Notes: generated by a model not told the origin, from the letters alone. Counted from the stretch's first letter, positions 47,494 through 59,306 are shown. The stretch is 64,000 nucleotides of DNA from Anthopleura xanthogrammica (GCA_964019055.1 OZ025207.1:14287357-14351356); one strand, 5' to 3'. Program-made: numbers and translations.

Positions 47494-50400
47494 TCAGTTA
47501 TCAGACTGCAGCATATCTCCCTCTAGTAGACAAATCTTGTCAACGGGCCGATCGTACACTCCAGTTTGGGTCTTCACTTGAACGGATCGCACAAGGCCAT
47601 CTGATCCTGGATAGGTGTCGACGATGAGCCCAAGAGGCCAACGTAGACGTGCAGTATTGTCGTGCTTCACTAGTACCAAGTCTCCAACTTTAAGGCTACG
47701 CTTTGGGCGCAGCCACTTCTGGCGCACTTGAAGTGTTGGCAGGTATTCGCTCAGCCAGCGCTTCCAGAAGACGTCTGCCATATATTGAACCTGACGCCAA
47801 CGTCTCCTGTAGAGATCTTGTTTAACGAACATTCCTGAAGGAAGGGTTGGGCCCGAACGAAGCAAGAGAAGATGGTTTGGTGTCAGAGGAGTAAGATCCT
47901 TCGGATCGTCCGAGATCCTTGTGATGGGACGTCCATTGACAATTCCTTCGACGATGCACATCAAGGTTGACAGTCCTTCATCATCTAAGACCTGTAGGGG
48001 AAGTAGACCTCTCAGAACTGAACGAACAGTACGGATCTGTCTCTCCCAGACACCTCCCATATGGGAAGCACCTGGTGGGTTGTAGATCCACTGTATTTCC
48101 CTCTTGCGAAGAAAGTCATCAATTTGAGCTTGATTCCACTGTTTGAGGGCTCGTCGCAGTTCTACTTGAGCACCGGTGAAGTTAGTTCCATTATCAGAAC
48201 GGATCTCAACAGGTTCGCCACGGCGAGCGATGAATCGCTGAAGTACATTTATGAAAGAATCAGTCTCAAGTGTGTGACTAACTTCAATGTGGATGGCTCT
48301 TGTAGTGAGGCAGGTGAAGATGCAACCGTACCTCTTGAGTTCGCTCCTGGCTCGTTTTACGAGAAAGGGTCCAAAATAGTCCACCCCTACGCGTGTAAAG
48401 GGTGCTTCGTTGGGTGTTATGCGGTCCTTAGGCAGATCTCCCATGAATTGAGACACTGGCTGTGCCCTCAATTTCTTGCATGTGATGCATTTGGATAGTA
48501 CTCTTCTTACCGTCTTCTTACTCTTCTTTATCTCCGTTGGCATGGGATCATCCCAGCCAGATTTAATTCGGCAAAGTTCTTGGAATAACATCTTCGCCCT
48601 TAGTACGAAGGGGCTCACAAACCCAAGCGGGTCATACACTGAGCTGACGGTACTCAGTAGCCCACGCCGAGTAAATGGCCTTTCTTCTGGGTGCACATCA
48701 AATCCGTAGGTGTCGGACTCCACCTGCCATAATACGCCGAGAGTTCTTTCAGCAGGCAACAGCTCTTGATCTAAGTCAAGTGTCTTGACTTCCTTGGACC
48801 ACTCAACTTCCGGCACGGTGCGGAGAACTTCTCTTGAGTTGCTGATCCATTTGGTAAGGTTGAAACCGCTCCTTGATAGCAGCTCTCGCAACTCTTTGAC
48901 TAGACTCACTGCCTCCCCAAGGGAGGCAACAGACTTTAAACAGTCGTCAACATAAAAATTTCTATCAACTGTGGAGATCGTGTTTGGATCAAAGTCCTTT
49001 ACATTGTCCTGTGCACATTTCTTCAGTGCAAAGTTGGCACAACTGGGGGACCACACTCCTCCGAAGAGGTGGGTTTTCATCCAGTACACCAATGGAGTCT
49101 TAGTCGGGTCATCATCTTTCCACCAAAGGAATCGAAGAGCATCACGATCATTTTCACTCACGTGTACCTGGTTGAACATGCCCTGGATATCTGCCATCAA
49201 AGCAATAGGCTCCTGCCTAAAGCGAAGCAATACGCCGACAAGGCTATTCGTCAGATCAGGGCCTTGATGGACTTTGTCATTCAAAGACACTCCTCGATAC
49301 TTGGCAGCGCAATCGTATACAAGTCTGCACTTGTCTGGTTTTCTTGGATGCAACACTGGATGATGGGGAAGGAACCAAGTGTAGCCTTCTCTACCTTTCA
49401 GATTATCATCTGTCACAGGCTCAGCATACCCTTTTTCAAGGAGTTCGTGTACACTCGCAATATACTTTTCTGACAACTCCGGGTTTTTCTGTAGTCTCTT
49501 CCCAAGAAGATGCAGCCGATGTTCGGCCATCAGACGGTTGTCTGGCAACTCAGGTGGTCTTTCTTTAAATGGAATGTCCATGGTGTAGTGTTGATCAACA
49601 AGCTTTACTGATTCTTTCCAAACATTCAAGGCCTTTCTGTCGCTGCTAGACAAGCCTAGGCTGTCACCACAATCATCATCTTCTAACTTCCAAAGGGTTT
49701 CTAGTTGACGCTCAATGTTCAGTTCTGGTTTGGCGCTTGTGAAGTTCGAGGAGGTGAAAGTGGCTAGCTTGTCTTGGCCAATAGGGCCATTCATGACCCA
49801 GCCTAAAGCAGTGAGACAAGCATATGGCTCACCAGGCTTCCCTCTTCGGGTTTCCCCTGGGAATGTAAGGTCTGGAGTGTCCTGTCCAATGAGCAAATGA
49901 ACCTCATTGACATTCAGCTTAGGCATGTATATATCTTCTAGGTGAGGCCATTCTTTGAGGTCGGTTGACGTGGCCAAGTTGTCCAGCCCGATGTTCAAAG
50001 AAGGACGGACCATTACTCCTGTCATGTCGAATTGTGGTCCACCATTTACGTTTGAGACTTGCAGGTTGACGAAATCTGCTTTGACTGGAGTGTTGCTTTC
50101 GTGAATAGTAGACAAATTACATGTATAATTCTTTCTTGGGACACCTAGGTGTTGGGCAAGTTCTTCCGAACAATATCCACTGGTTCCACCAGGATCTATT
50201 AAAGCATAGGTATCCGTGTAATTATCAAGTCCTTTGCCCCTCACACGAACAGCAACAATGGGAAGGGCAACCTTTTCCTTGCCTCCGGCCACAAAATGAC
50301 TGTTACCTGAAGCCTTGGGTTGTTCAGGTTGTCTTGCAACTTCAGATTCTTGGGGTAGCCTGGGTGGCAGATGTAGAAATTTGCTGTGCTTTTGACCACA

Positions 50401-52512
50401 GCCATCGATGGTGCACACAAAGGGCCTACTACAGTCCCTACCCAGGTGACCAGGCTTAAAACAATTAACACAAAGTCTCTTAGATTGGATAAAGGCTAGA
50501 CGATCTTTCACGCGAAGAGCCTTGAAGTCCTTGCACTGGGTAAGGTAGTGGTGTCCTCCACATTTCACGCAAGGCTCCTTTGGCGTACTGTAGGAACTTG
50601 TGCTAGTCACAGGCGGGAATTGCATTACTGCAGGTGCTGGATTACTTCTAGGCACAGCCTGAGTGGCATGGCTGCCTTTACTTCTCCGTTTGGAATCTTG
50701 AGACCTTCTACTGTCAACCCTGGCCGGTGTTTCCTTGGGTGCCAGGGTTTTTCCGAAAACTGGATCCGATTCTTGTTGTGCTGCATCCGTCACTAAACGT
50801 ATAACATCGGCGAGAGTGGGATGGCGATTTTCCTTGTACTTTATCGCGTGGTTCACTTTCAGCAAGCGGGAGTGCAGATAAGCTGGTAACTTCTCCACTA
50901 TCTGACAGAGGCTTCTGCGGGTCTCAAGCTCATTTAGGTAACCCATCGTGAGCAGAGTTTCCCTACAGGTTCGGAGCTCATCGGCGAAGGTCTGCAAACC
51001 TTGTGTGTCCTTAATCTTTGGTCGATCAAGTATCTTGGCTATCCAAGCCTGAGGTATGACATCATTGTTACCGAAGCGTTCCTTAAGGAGCTCCCATGCA
51101 AGCTGATACCCTTCCGTGGGCTCTTTCACAAGACAACATTGCAGCAAACTTCTCGCCTTTCCGGTGCAGTATTGCATAAGGCTGTTCAATTTAGAACCAT
51201 CATCATCTGATTTGCTGTCAACCGCATTAGTAAATGCTCTGATAAAGGGCCAATACTTCAAAGGGTCTCCATCGAAGGTCATCAACTCAATCTTCGGTCT
51301 CTGCAAGCTATCTACAAGCGACTGTTGGTGCATTCTGGTGTCATTCATCATCTGCTGAAGCACATCTGCAAAGGTAGTATGTGGTGCATGCTGAGGCATG
51401 GAGTCCCCTCTATACGAGGCTGAGGGGGTCCAGGGTGGTTGGCGTATCTCGGCATCACCGGGTTTAAACTGTGGGGTGTAGTGAGCCCCTCCAACTGACT
51501 GAATGGGCTCCGGAGGGGGTGGCTGTAGGTCTCGCTTCGGTGTAGATACATTTGGTGTGGAGTGGGTGAAGCGCAGATCTACTTTGGCAACTTTCGTTGC
51601 CACGTCAGTAGGTGTATCCTCCTTGGTTTCAGTATTCATCTTTAGTTGGGCTAACTCAGCCTTCATATGCTTCATTTCTTCTTCCATAATTTTGCGTCGT
51701 TTCTCTAACTCTAATTGTAGCTTGATCCTTTGACGCTCCAGATTCATTTGTTCTTCGAGCTCCTGACTCTTGAGCTCGAATGCCTCCAATTCTAGAGCTT
51801 GTTGTCGCTTGACAGCCTGCACCTTAGCTTCAAGGGCAGCATTATGTTGTACTGTTTGTTCAATATCCAATTGCTTATATTGTAACTCTTTAACCTTTTC
51901 ATCCTCAACTTCATCGTCCATTTCATTGTTTTCTTCATTTTCATCATCGTCTTGTTCATTATCTGGTTCATCGTGGTCTTTATCTTGATCCTCCAACTCA
52001 GCAATCCAGGCACCAACTACATCGTTGAACTCATTTGCCGGAGCAATTGCATTTTGCCAATATTCTTCTGCAACCAGACGGTCATTGTCATCTGTAAGGC
52101 GGTCAGAATACGCATTGTGGGCAGTGGCAAAATCTTGCCTTAATTGGTCAAACTCTATCATTCGCTCCTTTACTGCCACAAGATTGGAGTCAACGGCCAT
52201 TAGCTTATCCACGGCTGTTATGATTCTTGTTACTGCCGCCTTCACTACGGCACGACGTGACTTGAGATGGGTAATTTCATCTTGTAATTCATTAGGCTCT
52301 TCAACGATTTCAACATTTTCTTCTCCAGACAAATTTACAGCAAATAAGCCAAACAACGGCACAAATATAGCTTGGTTTGATCTTGAATTCGGTACCTGTC
52401 CCAACGGCGATAATTTCAACCACGGCGATAATTTCCAACAATGGCGATAATTTCCAAGAATGGCGATAATTTTTCGAACTGTAACGCACTTATCAGACGT
52501 TAGGGTACGCAA
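47494..52512 (-). CDS. BEL/Pao polyprotein (Gag-protease-RT-integrase), RNase H deleted
   Basis: A single open frame of 1,672 codons. It starts in the LTR at a TTG, and the first in-frame ATG is codon 105 (52200). In order: a Gag-like N-terminus, an acidic stretch (175-205), a coiled coil (about 205-295), a DUF1759-type Gag domain (about 404-560), CCHC knuckles (C648-C660 and C681-C694), and a protease with D773-P-G-G. Reverse transcriptase follows, with D1108 and YVDD at 1187-1190, then the peptidase-A17-like region to about 1320. Integrase has D1378, D1440 and E1490, and a C-terminal domain (about 1567-1660). At codons 1328-1330 the A17 region (GWDDPMPTE) is joined directly to [14 protein letters not shown], the end of the integrase zinc finger. 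RNase H and the finger's histidines are therefore missing, though the frame stays open. Confidence 0.92.
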   Translation of the reverse strand: MRTLTSDKCVTVRKIIAILGNYRHCWKLSPWLKLSPLGQVPNSRSNQAIFVPLFGLFAVNLSGEENVEIVEEPNELQDEITHLKSRRAVVKAAVTRIITAVDKLMAVDSNLVAVKERMIEFDQLRQDFATAHNAYSDRLTDDNDRLVAEEYWQNAIAPANEFNDVVGAWIAELEDQDKDHDEPDNEQDDDENEENNEMDDEVEDEKVKELQYKQLDIEQTVQHNAALEAKVQAVKRQQALELEAFELKSQELEEQMNLERQRIKLQLELEKRRKIMEEEMKHMKAELAQLKMNTETKEDTPTDVATKVAKVDLRFTHSTPNVSTPKRDLQPPPPEPIQSVGGAHYTPQFKPGDAEIRQPPWTPSASYRGDSMPQHAPHTTFADVLQQMMNDTRMHQQSLVDSLQRPKIELMTFDGDPLKYWPFIRAFTNAVDSKSDDDGSKLNSLMQYCTGKARSLLQCCLVKEPTEGYQLAWELLKERFGNNDVIPQAWIAKILDRPKIKDTQGLQTFADELRTCRETLLTMGYLNELETRRSLCQIVEKLPAYLHSRLLKVNHAIKYKENRHPTLADVIRLVTDAAQQESDPVFGKTLAPKETPARVDSRRSQDSKRRSKGSHATQAVPRSNPAPAVMQFPPVTSTSSYSTPKEPCVKCGGHHYLTQCKDFKALRVKDRLAFIQSKRLCVNCFKPGHLGRDCSRPFVCTIDGCGQKHSKFLHLPPRLPQESEVARQPEQPKASGNSHFVAGGKEKVALPIVAVRVRGKGLDNYTDTYALIDPGGTSGYCSEELAQHLGVPRKNYTCNLSTIHESNTPVKADFVNLQVSNVNGGPQFDMTGVMVRPSLNIGLDNLATSTDLKEWPHLEDIYMPKLNVNEVHLLIGQDTPDLTFPGETRRGKPGEPYACLTALGWVMNGPIGQDKLATFTSSNFTSAKPELNIERQLETLWKLEDDDCGDSLGLSSSDRKALNVWKESVKLVDQHYTMDIPFKERPPELPDNRLMAEHRLHLLGKRLQKNPELSEKYIASVHELLEKGYAEPVTDDNLKGREGYTWFLPHHPVLHPRKPDKCRLVYDCAAKYRGVSLNDKVHQGPDLTNSLVGVLLRFRQEPIALMADIQGMFNQVHVSENDRDALRFLWWKDDDPTKTPLVYWMKTHLFGGVWSPSCANFALKKCAQDNVKDFDPNTISTVDRNFYVDDCLKSVASLGEAVSLVKELRELLSRSGFNLTKWISNSREVLRTVPEVEWSKEVKTLDLDQELLPAERTLGVLWQVESDTYGFDVHPEERPFTRRGLLSTVSSVYDPLGFVSPFVLRAKMLFQELCRIKSGWDDPMPTEIKKSKKTVRRVLSKCITCKKLRAQPVSQFMGDLPKDRITPNEAPFTRVGVDYFGPFLVKRARSELKRYGCIFTCLTTRAIHIEVSHTLETDSFINVLQRFIARRGEPVEIRSDNGTNFTGAQVELRRALKQWNQAQIDDFLRKREIQWIYNPPGASHMGGVWERQIRTVRSVLRGLLPLQVLDDEGLSTLMCIVEGIVNGRPITRISDDPKDLTPLTPNHLLLLRSGPTLPSGMFVKQDLYRRRWRQVQYMADVFWKRWLSEYLPTLQVRQKWLRPKRSLKVGDLVLVKHDNTARLRWPLGLIVDTYPGSDGLVRSVQVKTQTGVYDRPVDKICLLEGDMLQSDN
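52401..52479 (-). repeat. Leader repeat after the BEL/Pao 5' LTR
   Basis: On the plus strand the motif GGCGATAATTT occurs four times at about 19-bp spacing just inside the 5' LTR. No primer-binding site beginning TGG is visible next to the LTR; the leader there reads GTTCGAAAAATT. Confidence 0.7.
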
Positions 52513-52918
52513 TTTTAAATAAAGTCATAAGAACCCAGTATTTTGAACTCGCTGTAGTAGTTTAATCAACAAACGACACGGTATTATACGGTTCGAAAAC
52601 TACAAAACAAAGCAAGGAAAATAGGGTTATAAACTACAATAAATACAGAGAAATTACAAACAATTATCTAGGAAATCCTTACTTACATTACTGGGCCTTT
52701 TTATACGAATGGAAGTCGAGAGATTGAAATAAAAATGTAGAAAATATAGCAAGAACTTATATATTATTACTAGCACATGGGTTTCTTTGCTCAACGTCTT
52801 CCCTACGTTATACCCTCCAGCGCGACTCCGCTGACCGGAAGTGTCAAAAAATTAACCGGAAATCACAACAATATGAACGACAAAAACAGTACAGTATCAA
52901 GAACGTTCAGCCATTACA
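52480..52918 (-). repeat. 5' LTR of the BEL/Pao element (439 bp)
   Basis: Near-identical partner of 46929-47377. Transcription of the element would start here and run towards lower coordinates. Confidence 0.95.
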
Positions 52919-54192
52919 GGACTCTCTCGGTAAGTATTTGGCCCAAAAATCATTTTGGCTAAAATAGTGCAAAAATGGAATTTTTCGATGACCCCGGGGT
53001 GGGTAGAAATTTCAATTTTGGAACTTGCTGAAGTTTGGTCTCTTTTTCACAGAAAACAATAGCAAATCATCCAGATATTAGTCCCTGGGAAGAAGGGACT
53101 CTCTCGGTAAGTATTTGGCCCAAAAGTCATTTTGGCTAAAATAGTGCAAAAATGGAATTTTTCGATGACCCCGGGGTGGGTAGAAATTTCCATTTTGGAA
53201 CTTGCTGAAGTTTGGTCTCTTTTTCACAGAAAACAATAGCAAATCATCCAGATATTAGTCCCTGGGAAGAAGGGACTCTCTCGGTAAGTATTTGGCCCAA
53301 AAATCATTTTGGCTAAAATAGTGCAAAAATGGAATTTTTCGATGACCCCGGGGTGGGTAGAAATTTCAATTTTGGAACTTGCTGAAGTTTGGTCTCTTTT
53401 TCACAGAAAACAATAGCAAATCATCCAGATATTAGTCCCTGGGAAGAAGGGACTCTCTCGGTAAGTATTTGGCCCAAAAATCATTTTGGCTAAAATAGTG
53501 CAAAAATGGAATTTTTCGATGACCCCGGGGTGGGTAGAAATTTCAATTTTGGAACTTGCTGAAGTTTGGTCTCTTTTTCACAGAAAACAATAGCAAATCA
53601 TCCAGATATTAGTCCCTGGGAAGAAGGGACTCTCTCGGTAAGTATTTGGCCCAAAAGTCATTTTGGCTAAAATAGTGCAAAAATGGAATTTTTCGATGAC
53701 CCCGGGGTGGGTAGAAATTTCAATTTTGGAACTTGCTGAAGTTTGGTCTCTTTTTCACAGAAAACAATAGCAAATCATCCAGATATTAGTCCCTGGGAAG
53801 AAGGGACTCTCTCGGTAAGTATTTGGCCCAAAAATCATTTTGGCTAAAATAGTGCAAAAATGGAATTTTTCGATGACCCTGGGGTGGGTAGAAATTTCAA
53901 TTTTGGAACTTGCTGAAGTTTGGTCTCTTTTTCACAGAAAACAATAGCAAATCATCCAGATATTAGTCCCTGGGAAGAAGGGACTCTCTCGGTAAGTATT
54001 TGGCCCAAAAGTCATTTTGGCTAAAATAGTGCAAAAATGGAATTTTTCGATGACCCCGGGGTGGGTAGAAATTTCAATTTTGGAACTTGCTGAAGTTTGG
54101 TCTCTTTTTCACAGAAAACAATAGCAAATCATCCAGATATTAGTCCCTGGGAAGAAGGGACTCTCGGTAAGTATTTGGCCCAAAAATCATTT
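52919..54192 (+). repeat. 177-bp exon-intron tandem array, right block (end of unit 144 and seven more)
   Basis: This continues the array after the insertion. Exon copies start at 53053, 53230, 53407, 53584, 53761, 53938 and 54115. The last exon (54115-54166) lacks 2 nt (ACTCTCGG instead of ACTCTCTCGG). Read without splicing, it runs on past the donor to a TGA at 54211-54213, so it could act as a terminal exon. Unit homology ends about 27 nt into the last intron at about 54192. Confidence 0.95.
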
Positions 54193-54213
54193 GATTTTCT
54201 GTTGATGTTCTGA

Positions 54214-56094
54214 AAACGGGTTTCCCCACCCCCATTGCAAAATCCTTTCTACGCTCCCCTGCTCTGGTTTTTTCGAAGGTCATGTTCACCACTACATCAC
54301 AGGCTGATTACAGTGGAAATAATAGAATATGTTGATTTGTGTGGATCCAGTGATGAAGAAACCTACGGAGAACAACGACGAAACCCCTTGGAGGACATAA
54401 GAGAACCAATAAGCATTTACACTAACATGTCATGTTGTAGACGATTATTGAAACTGCCACTATAAGGTAATTGTCTTAACAAAACGCAACCACCCCTCCC
54501 CTTCCCCATCAATAATGAACATAAGGGAATGTCTACCTTGTTATGTGTCATTATCGTACATGTCACCTGACTAGGGGCATAGGCGGCGGAATAGTTTGAG
54601 AAGTGGGAGTGCCTGATCACTACATTCTCGGATCTACCGGAAAACGTTCCCCTTCTTTCTAGTAAACACTGCACTTGTAATGTTTGTCTAAAGACCCAAA
54701 CTAGACTCTTTGGTCATTTAGTATCCACTTTTAGGTAGGTCCCGTTTGAAGGTAGGGTGACCCTTTGTGGTGACAAGACAAATCTATTGCTTTCCTTCCT
54801 CAGGGAACCAAAATCAATGTGTCCTTGCCAAAACCCCTATCAGTAGGGACGCGGTACCTTTAGGTAAACAGGGCATTAGACATGGCTGCCCTGGACGATG
54901 ATTATATAAATACTGATGAACCATGTAATCGTAATAAAAAGAATTAATTTTTTTTTTTGCTCTGTTAATTTCTGCAGGTGGTTGACATGATGACTGGTAG
55001 TATAAAGGACGAAAGAAGTCAAGAAAAGAGAAGAAAATTGTAAAGAGAGCAGGAGAAAGGACAGAGAAACGATAGGGGAAAAAGTGAAGCAAAACGAAAG
55101 AGAACAAAAAAAACCGATTAGTTTTTAAAATGAGAAAAAAGAACTGAATAATATAGAATATAGGAAAAGGAAGAGGCAGAGTGAAAAGACAAGAGAGGTT
55201 GAATTCTATATAAATAACGATTGTAAAAAATTCAAAATAAAGTGGGTTTTGATAAGAAAAAACTTCCAAAAAAATACAAAATGGCAGTCGTCACCATATG
55301 TCTTACCCTTTACCACGCCCACACCCAAGTAGACCACTTTCAAAATTATCTTGAGGGCGAGTCTTGCAGGATAAAACAAAAGAAATGCGAGACATTCCTG
55401 CGAGAAAAGCTGTGATTCCTTTTGTATTTCTCTGTTGCTCATTTTCAGGGTAATTGTGAAAGTGACCATACAATGGTCATCAACCCCATGACCCACGTCA
55501 CCAACAAACAAACAAGCAATACTCAAGGGATTGATATAACAAAGAAAACTGATGAAAACACTAATAATTAAATAAAGGCTTTTATTTGTAAAGTGCTAGA
55601 TTGTTCGAGGCTTGCTTCTTTTTGTTTCATGACAGAATGCTGATCCTATGAAAGAAAGAAATGATGCTCGAGGGAACGATGTGACTAAAACACGGAGCAC
55701 CGTCAAAAGATTACACTAAAAAACTAAAACTATATCTTTAAAGTGCTAAATTCTTGGGACTCGCGGCCCTTCTAATTTCTATTTACTTCATGACTTGCAC
55801 GGGCTTCGACCATATTCACCCAAAGATGACGTCATGTATTGTTACTTTGGGCGCTGTTCATTTTAGTCACGTGTTACTCCCTCGGGTAGTTGTTTTATTC
55901 TACGCTTGAAAACACTTATTCAAACTAAAATAAAGGAAAAAACAATTATGCGCATAATTTACTAGTATCAAACAGACGGAACGCGTACTGTTTTCCTCTA
56001 AGAAGTTACGTCAAAACGGCCGCGCAAAGTGTCGAAAGAACAAGAGTTATAGTGATGGCACTTGATCCGTGAAATAGAAATTAGTCTAATACAA
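54214..56094. other. Unique flank right of the array, no supported gene
   Basis: AT-rich unique sequence. Open frames at 54235-54465, 54814-55269 and 55206-55526 have skewed or low-complexity composition and no recognisable domain. An AATAAA lies near 54933. Confidence 0.4.
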
Positions 56095-56308
56095 AAAGGC
56101 CCGTTTACTGGTGATTTTTGCTGCAATTTGAGATGGATTTCCGCGGCGATTTTGGTGATGAGAATGGTAACGGATGAACTTGTAAAGTTTTATTCCGGAC
56201 AACCAAGATTACCTGGACAAATGTCTCTAGAAGCATAAGGCAAATTTCATTGTTTTCAAATATCGCCGCAAAACTCGCATCAAAAATCGACAGTGTAAAC
56301 GGGCCTTT
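56095..56308. mobile_element. MITE with 14-bp perfect inverted ends (214 bp)
   Basis: AAAGGCCCGTTTAC at 56095-56108 is the exact reverse complement of 56295-56308. Inner sequence on both sides (GATTTTTG, CGGCGAT) is also partly inverted. It holds no coding content and matches the form of a miniature DNA transposon. The open frame on the minus strand across it is accidental. Confidence 0.7.
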
Positions 56309-57708
56309 AGTAGTCTCTGATTCCATTGTTTTGTTTCGACTATCAGACATTGAGTCATTCATTAGATTTTGTTTCAAGGGTTAAGTGCCATCAATAATAA
56401 AGTTAATAGTTTAAAGTGTAATAAAAAAATGTTAGCGCTGCATGCGTCTTGAAATCATTGTTTGTTGATTGTTGTCTCTGGGTGTAGTTTATTCTTGGTC
56501 AGGTGTCTCGATATCAAAAGGGTATTTTCAGCTGTTGTTATATTTTTCTCGTTTTCTTTTTTTATGGGTGTCGAGCAATACAGGGGAAAGAAAAGACATC
56601 AGACAATAAAAGTTTAACGTTCTTTTATTACACACTGCTTTATTGAATAAATATCAAATAATACGATGAAACTGAAATCCCGCAAAAAAAATTTTCGCCG
56701 GCAAAAATGTGAAAAACTGACCTAAAAAATGCAAAATTGGAGGTCACGTGACGTGTCACGTGACTAATTAACATAATATAGTTTTTGCCTAAAACGGCCG
56801 TTTTTACGGGGTTTTACTCTTTGTTGAGTGCTAAAATGGCTTTTTCTACTCATTTTTGATGGTTTGGGACAAAAAAATTGCTTAAAAACCACTCAATATT
56901 CGATATTTTCTCTCCAAAAAGTCCAGTTTTTCGCGGGTTGCCTGTGTAAAATGCTAGTATCCAGTCTCTGTGTATGTCACCTGCTCATTTTCTGCACGCT
57001 GTAGTTGGTGATGGATATTTGTTCGACATGTGCAAATACATGACGGTTTTTGGCTGAAATTGTACAAGAACAAAGATTGTTGTTAGTTCGTGCTCGACCT
57101 AACAGAGAGATAAGTACACAAGAACTATGAAAGGTAAGAATTATTGCGGTTTTCTGCGGGGTTTTTTTCCGTTTTCTATATTTTTGAGCAGTTTAAAAAT
57201 TTCGAATGTTCTTTTCACCGGCTTCGTCCGCCATGACACGTGTTAACTTTGAACCCTGGAAATTCTACTTTTTCTGACGAGAAACAACAAAATTTGTCAT
57301 CAATAAACAATTTTAGTAAGTTTTGAACTAGTTTCTCTGCTTGATATACGGCTATTTCCTTTTTTTGCATATTTTGAAAATTTGGTTTTCAGCGTGACAT
57401 GAAAGTTGACATGAAATGTAACATGAAACTTACAAACCTCCTTTCCCTCGTTAAAACCATCAAAATCCTAAATATTGATGTCCTAATAACTTATCTCTCT
57501 TTGTATTGCAGTTAAAACTCCCCATAAACCTGTCCAGTGAGCCTGTAACAAGATGGCTGTTGATACCTGACATCTGAGCCTGATAGCCATACTGTATCTT
57601 GACTCTATTAACCAATATATGCACACCAAACTGCAAGTCAATCATGGAATAGTTCAATATCAATCTTGTAATGATGGATTTACTGCACTGAAACAAGAAA
57701 AAAGACTG
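56309..57708. other. Intergenic with E-box pair, no supported gene
   Basis: AT-rich sequence with many T- and A-runs. The only distinctive sites are the paired palindromes at 56743-56764. Confidence 0.4.
56743..56764. promoter_or_regulatory. Two adjacent GTCACGTGAC palindromes
   Basis: GTCACGTGAC occurs twice, separated only by GT. In vertebrates this 10-mer is the CLEAR/E-box bound by TFEB/MITF/USF-type bHLH-zipper factors. A tandem pair is unlikely by chance and may mark a promoter or enhancer (inference). No adjacent gene could be identified. Confidence 0.45.
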
Positions 57709-57960
57709 ATAACAATATGGACTCACCTTGCTGTATGAGTATAGACCTGATTATCAAGATGATAATTGATGTGGTAACCTGGTAATGACCCTGTGACCTT
57801 TATAACAATATGGACTCACCTTGTTGCTGTATGAGTATTGACCTGATTATCAAGATGATAATTGATGTGGTAACCTGGTGATGACCCTGTGACCTTCATA
57901 ACAATATGGACTCACCTTGTTGCTGTATGAGTATTGACCTGATTATTAAGGTTTCTTTAC
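57709..57960. repeat. 93-96 bp tandem repeat, about 2.6 copies
   Basis: AACAATATGGACTCACCTTG recurs at 57711, 57804 and 57900, followed by CTGTATGAGTA and TGACCTGATTAT. The later copies carry an extra TTG. Confidence 0.85.
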
Positions 57961-58984
57961 CACATTTTAAGGAGTACTGATTATCAGAGGTATGTAGAAA
58001 TGCATTATGTTGGGGTGTATATAATACCTATTGCAAAATCATTGATGGGTTTAAAGCATCGTATGTAGAGACTGGGACTGAAATGGTACCTGGGAAATAT
58101 GTTAATTAGATGCATGTATTGATGATAGACATGGAATGTTCATACATGTGTTTTATTGTCTGTGTCTTAAATTGAATATATCAATTACATCAGAATATTA
58201 TTAGGTCATTTCCTGGGATATGTTTCAGTCTTGGCTTCTATGTACAGTATTATGTTTCGATTGAGATAATGTTTTTGCAATTAGGTATATATATATTGAA
58301 GGGTTTGAAACTAATGTCACTAAGTATTGATTGCCATTTATCCCTCCCCCCCCCCCCCCCCCCCACTACCTGTGACTAAAATATTTCTGGGGCATCTCTG
58401 TTTGTGACTCATATCAATACATCTCAAAAACATTAGCAAAGCACTCATCCCAAGCTAGAAGACTAAGACATTAATAAAGTTTCTCATTATTATTATCATT
58501 AATATTGATGTTATTTCTTCATTATTATTATTGTGACCCATGTAAATATACATCAAAATATTTTGCTTAATGGTATTAACTTCTTGTTTTCATCAGCTTG
58601 TCAGCCACTTTAGTCATTTGAATGTATTGATGCTGTCAACCTCTGGCCAGTTCCTCTGGTTCCTTTACAACATTTCAAGGGCCAGCATACTGCTGATTAT
58701 CAGGTATGTATTGGTGGGTTATATTTTGGAGGGTTTGAACTCATGTCAATAAGTACTTGATTGGTTGTTTTAAACCCAGCCGTGCCCCTGAGCCCTACTG
58801 TAAGTGTATTTAGTAGTACTATATTAGTTTTTGTTATTAATAATCCTAATTTGAACTAATACATCTTAAGACATGTTGTTTAATGATATTTGTTTCCTTC
58901 CTCAGCTTGTCAGCTACTTTAGTCAAGCTATATTTGAATGTATTGATGCTGTCAAGCTCTGGCCAGTCCATACATGACAGACAT
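57950..58984 (+). repeat. Degenerate exon-intron-like tandem repeats
   Basis: Two related blocks begin after TTTCATCAG (58598) and CTTCCTCAG (58905) with CTTGTCAGC and share TGTATTGATGCTGTCAA-CTCTGGCCAG. The first block ends CTGATTATCAG|GTATGT (about 58702). A relative of that end lies at 57985-58005 (GATTATCAGAGGTATGT). The second block ends ACAT|GTAAGT (about 58985). Acceptor-like and donor-like edges in each copy suggest duplicated exons. The second block has an early stop in the frame open in the first, so a non-coding transcript or decay is as likely. Confidence 0.4.
58346..58364. repeat. Poly-C run of 19
   Basis: An uninterrupted run of 19 cytosines. Its length in the assembly is unlikely to be exact. 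Confidence 0.9.
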
Positions 58985-59173
58985 GTAAGTTGAGCTTAAG
59001 TTGAGCATGCTAGTTAAACAATGGTTTTGAGTGGTATACCATGGAATATTCCATACGGCACTTGTATTTTATAACATACACACAAGCCTTCAGGTAAGTG
59101 TGTTTGCCAAGAAGATACAAGTGACAAGTGGGGTATTCCACAGCCTGGATAGAGGGGGCAAAAACAAGGCGAG

Positions 59174-59306
59174 TCAGTCATCCATGATCCTTGATTTTAT
59201 TCACCATTCAAGCATCATCTTTGTTACTGGTGTTTACATCCATTAAGAATCGTTTTTTTTGTGATGCCAAAGAGAAAAGCCTTTCCACAGATCATGGATG
59301 ACTGAC
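59174..59306. repeat. 16-bp inverted repeat, 133 bp overall
   Basis: TCAGTCATCCATGATC (59174-59189) is the exact reverse complement of 59291-59306. It may be the ends of a small foldback element. Nothing coding lies between. Confidence 0.6.

Larger units (their letters stand above)
46929..52918 (-). mobile_element. BEL/Pao LTR retrotransposon, minus strand, 5,990 bp
   Basis: Flanked by a 5-bp target duplication (GGACT at 46924-46928 and 52919-52923) and bounded by LTRs with TGT...ACA ends. It is inserted in the exon part of array copy 144. The single open frame carries Gag-like, protease, reverse transcriptase and integrase parts in the BEL/Pao order. The two LTRs differ by one substitution (47278 against 52819) and one 10-bp insertion (47041-47050), so insertion was recent. 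The RNase H region is deleted, which would make this copy non-autonomous. Confidence 0.95.

Noticed and set aside
48061..52450. Plus-strand open frames across the BEL/Pao element
   Set aside because: They are antisense shadows of the minus-strand polyprotein.
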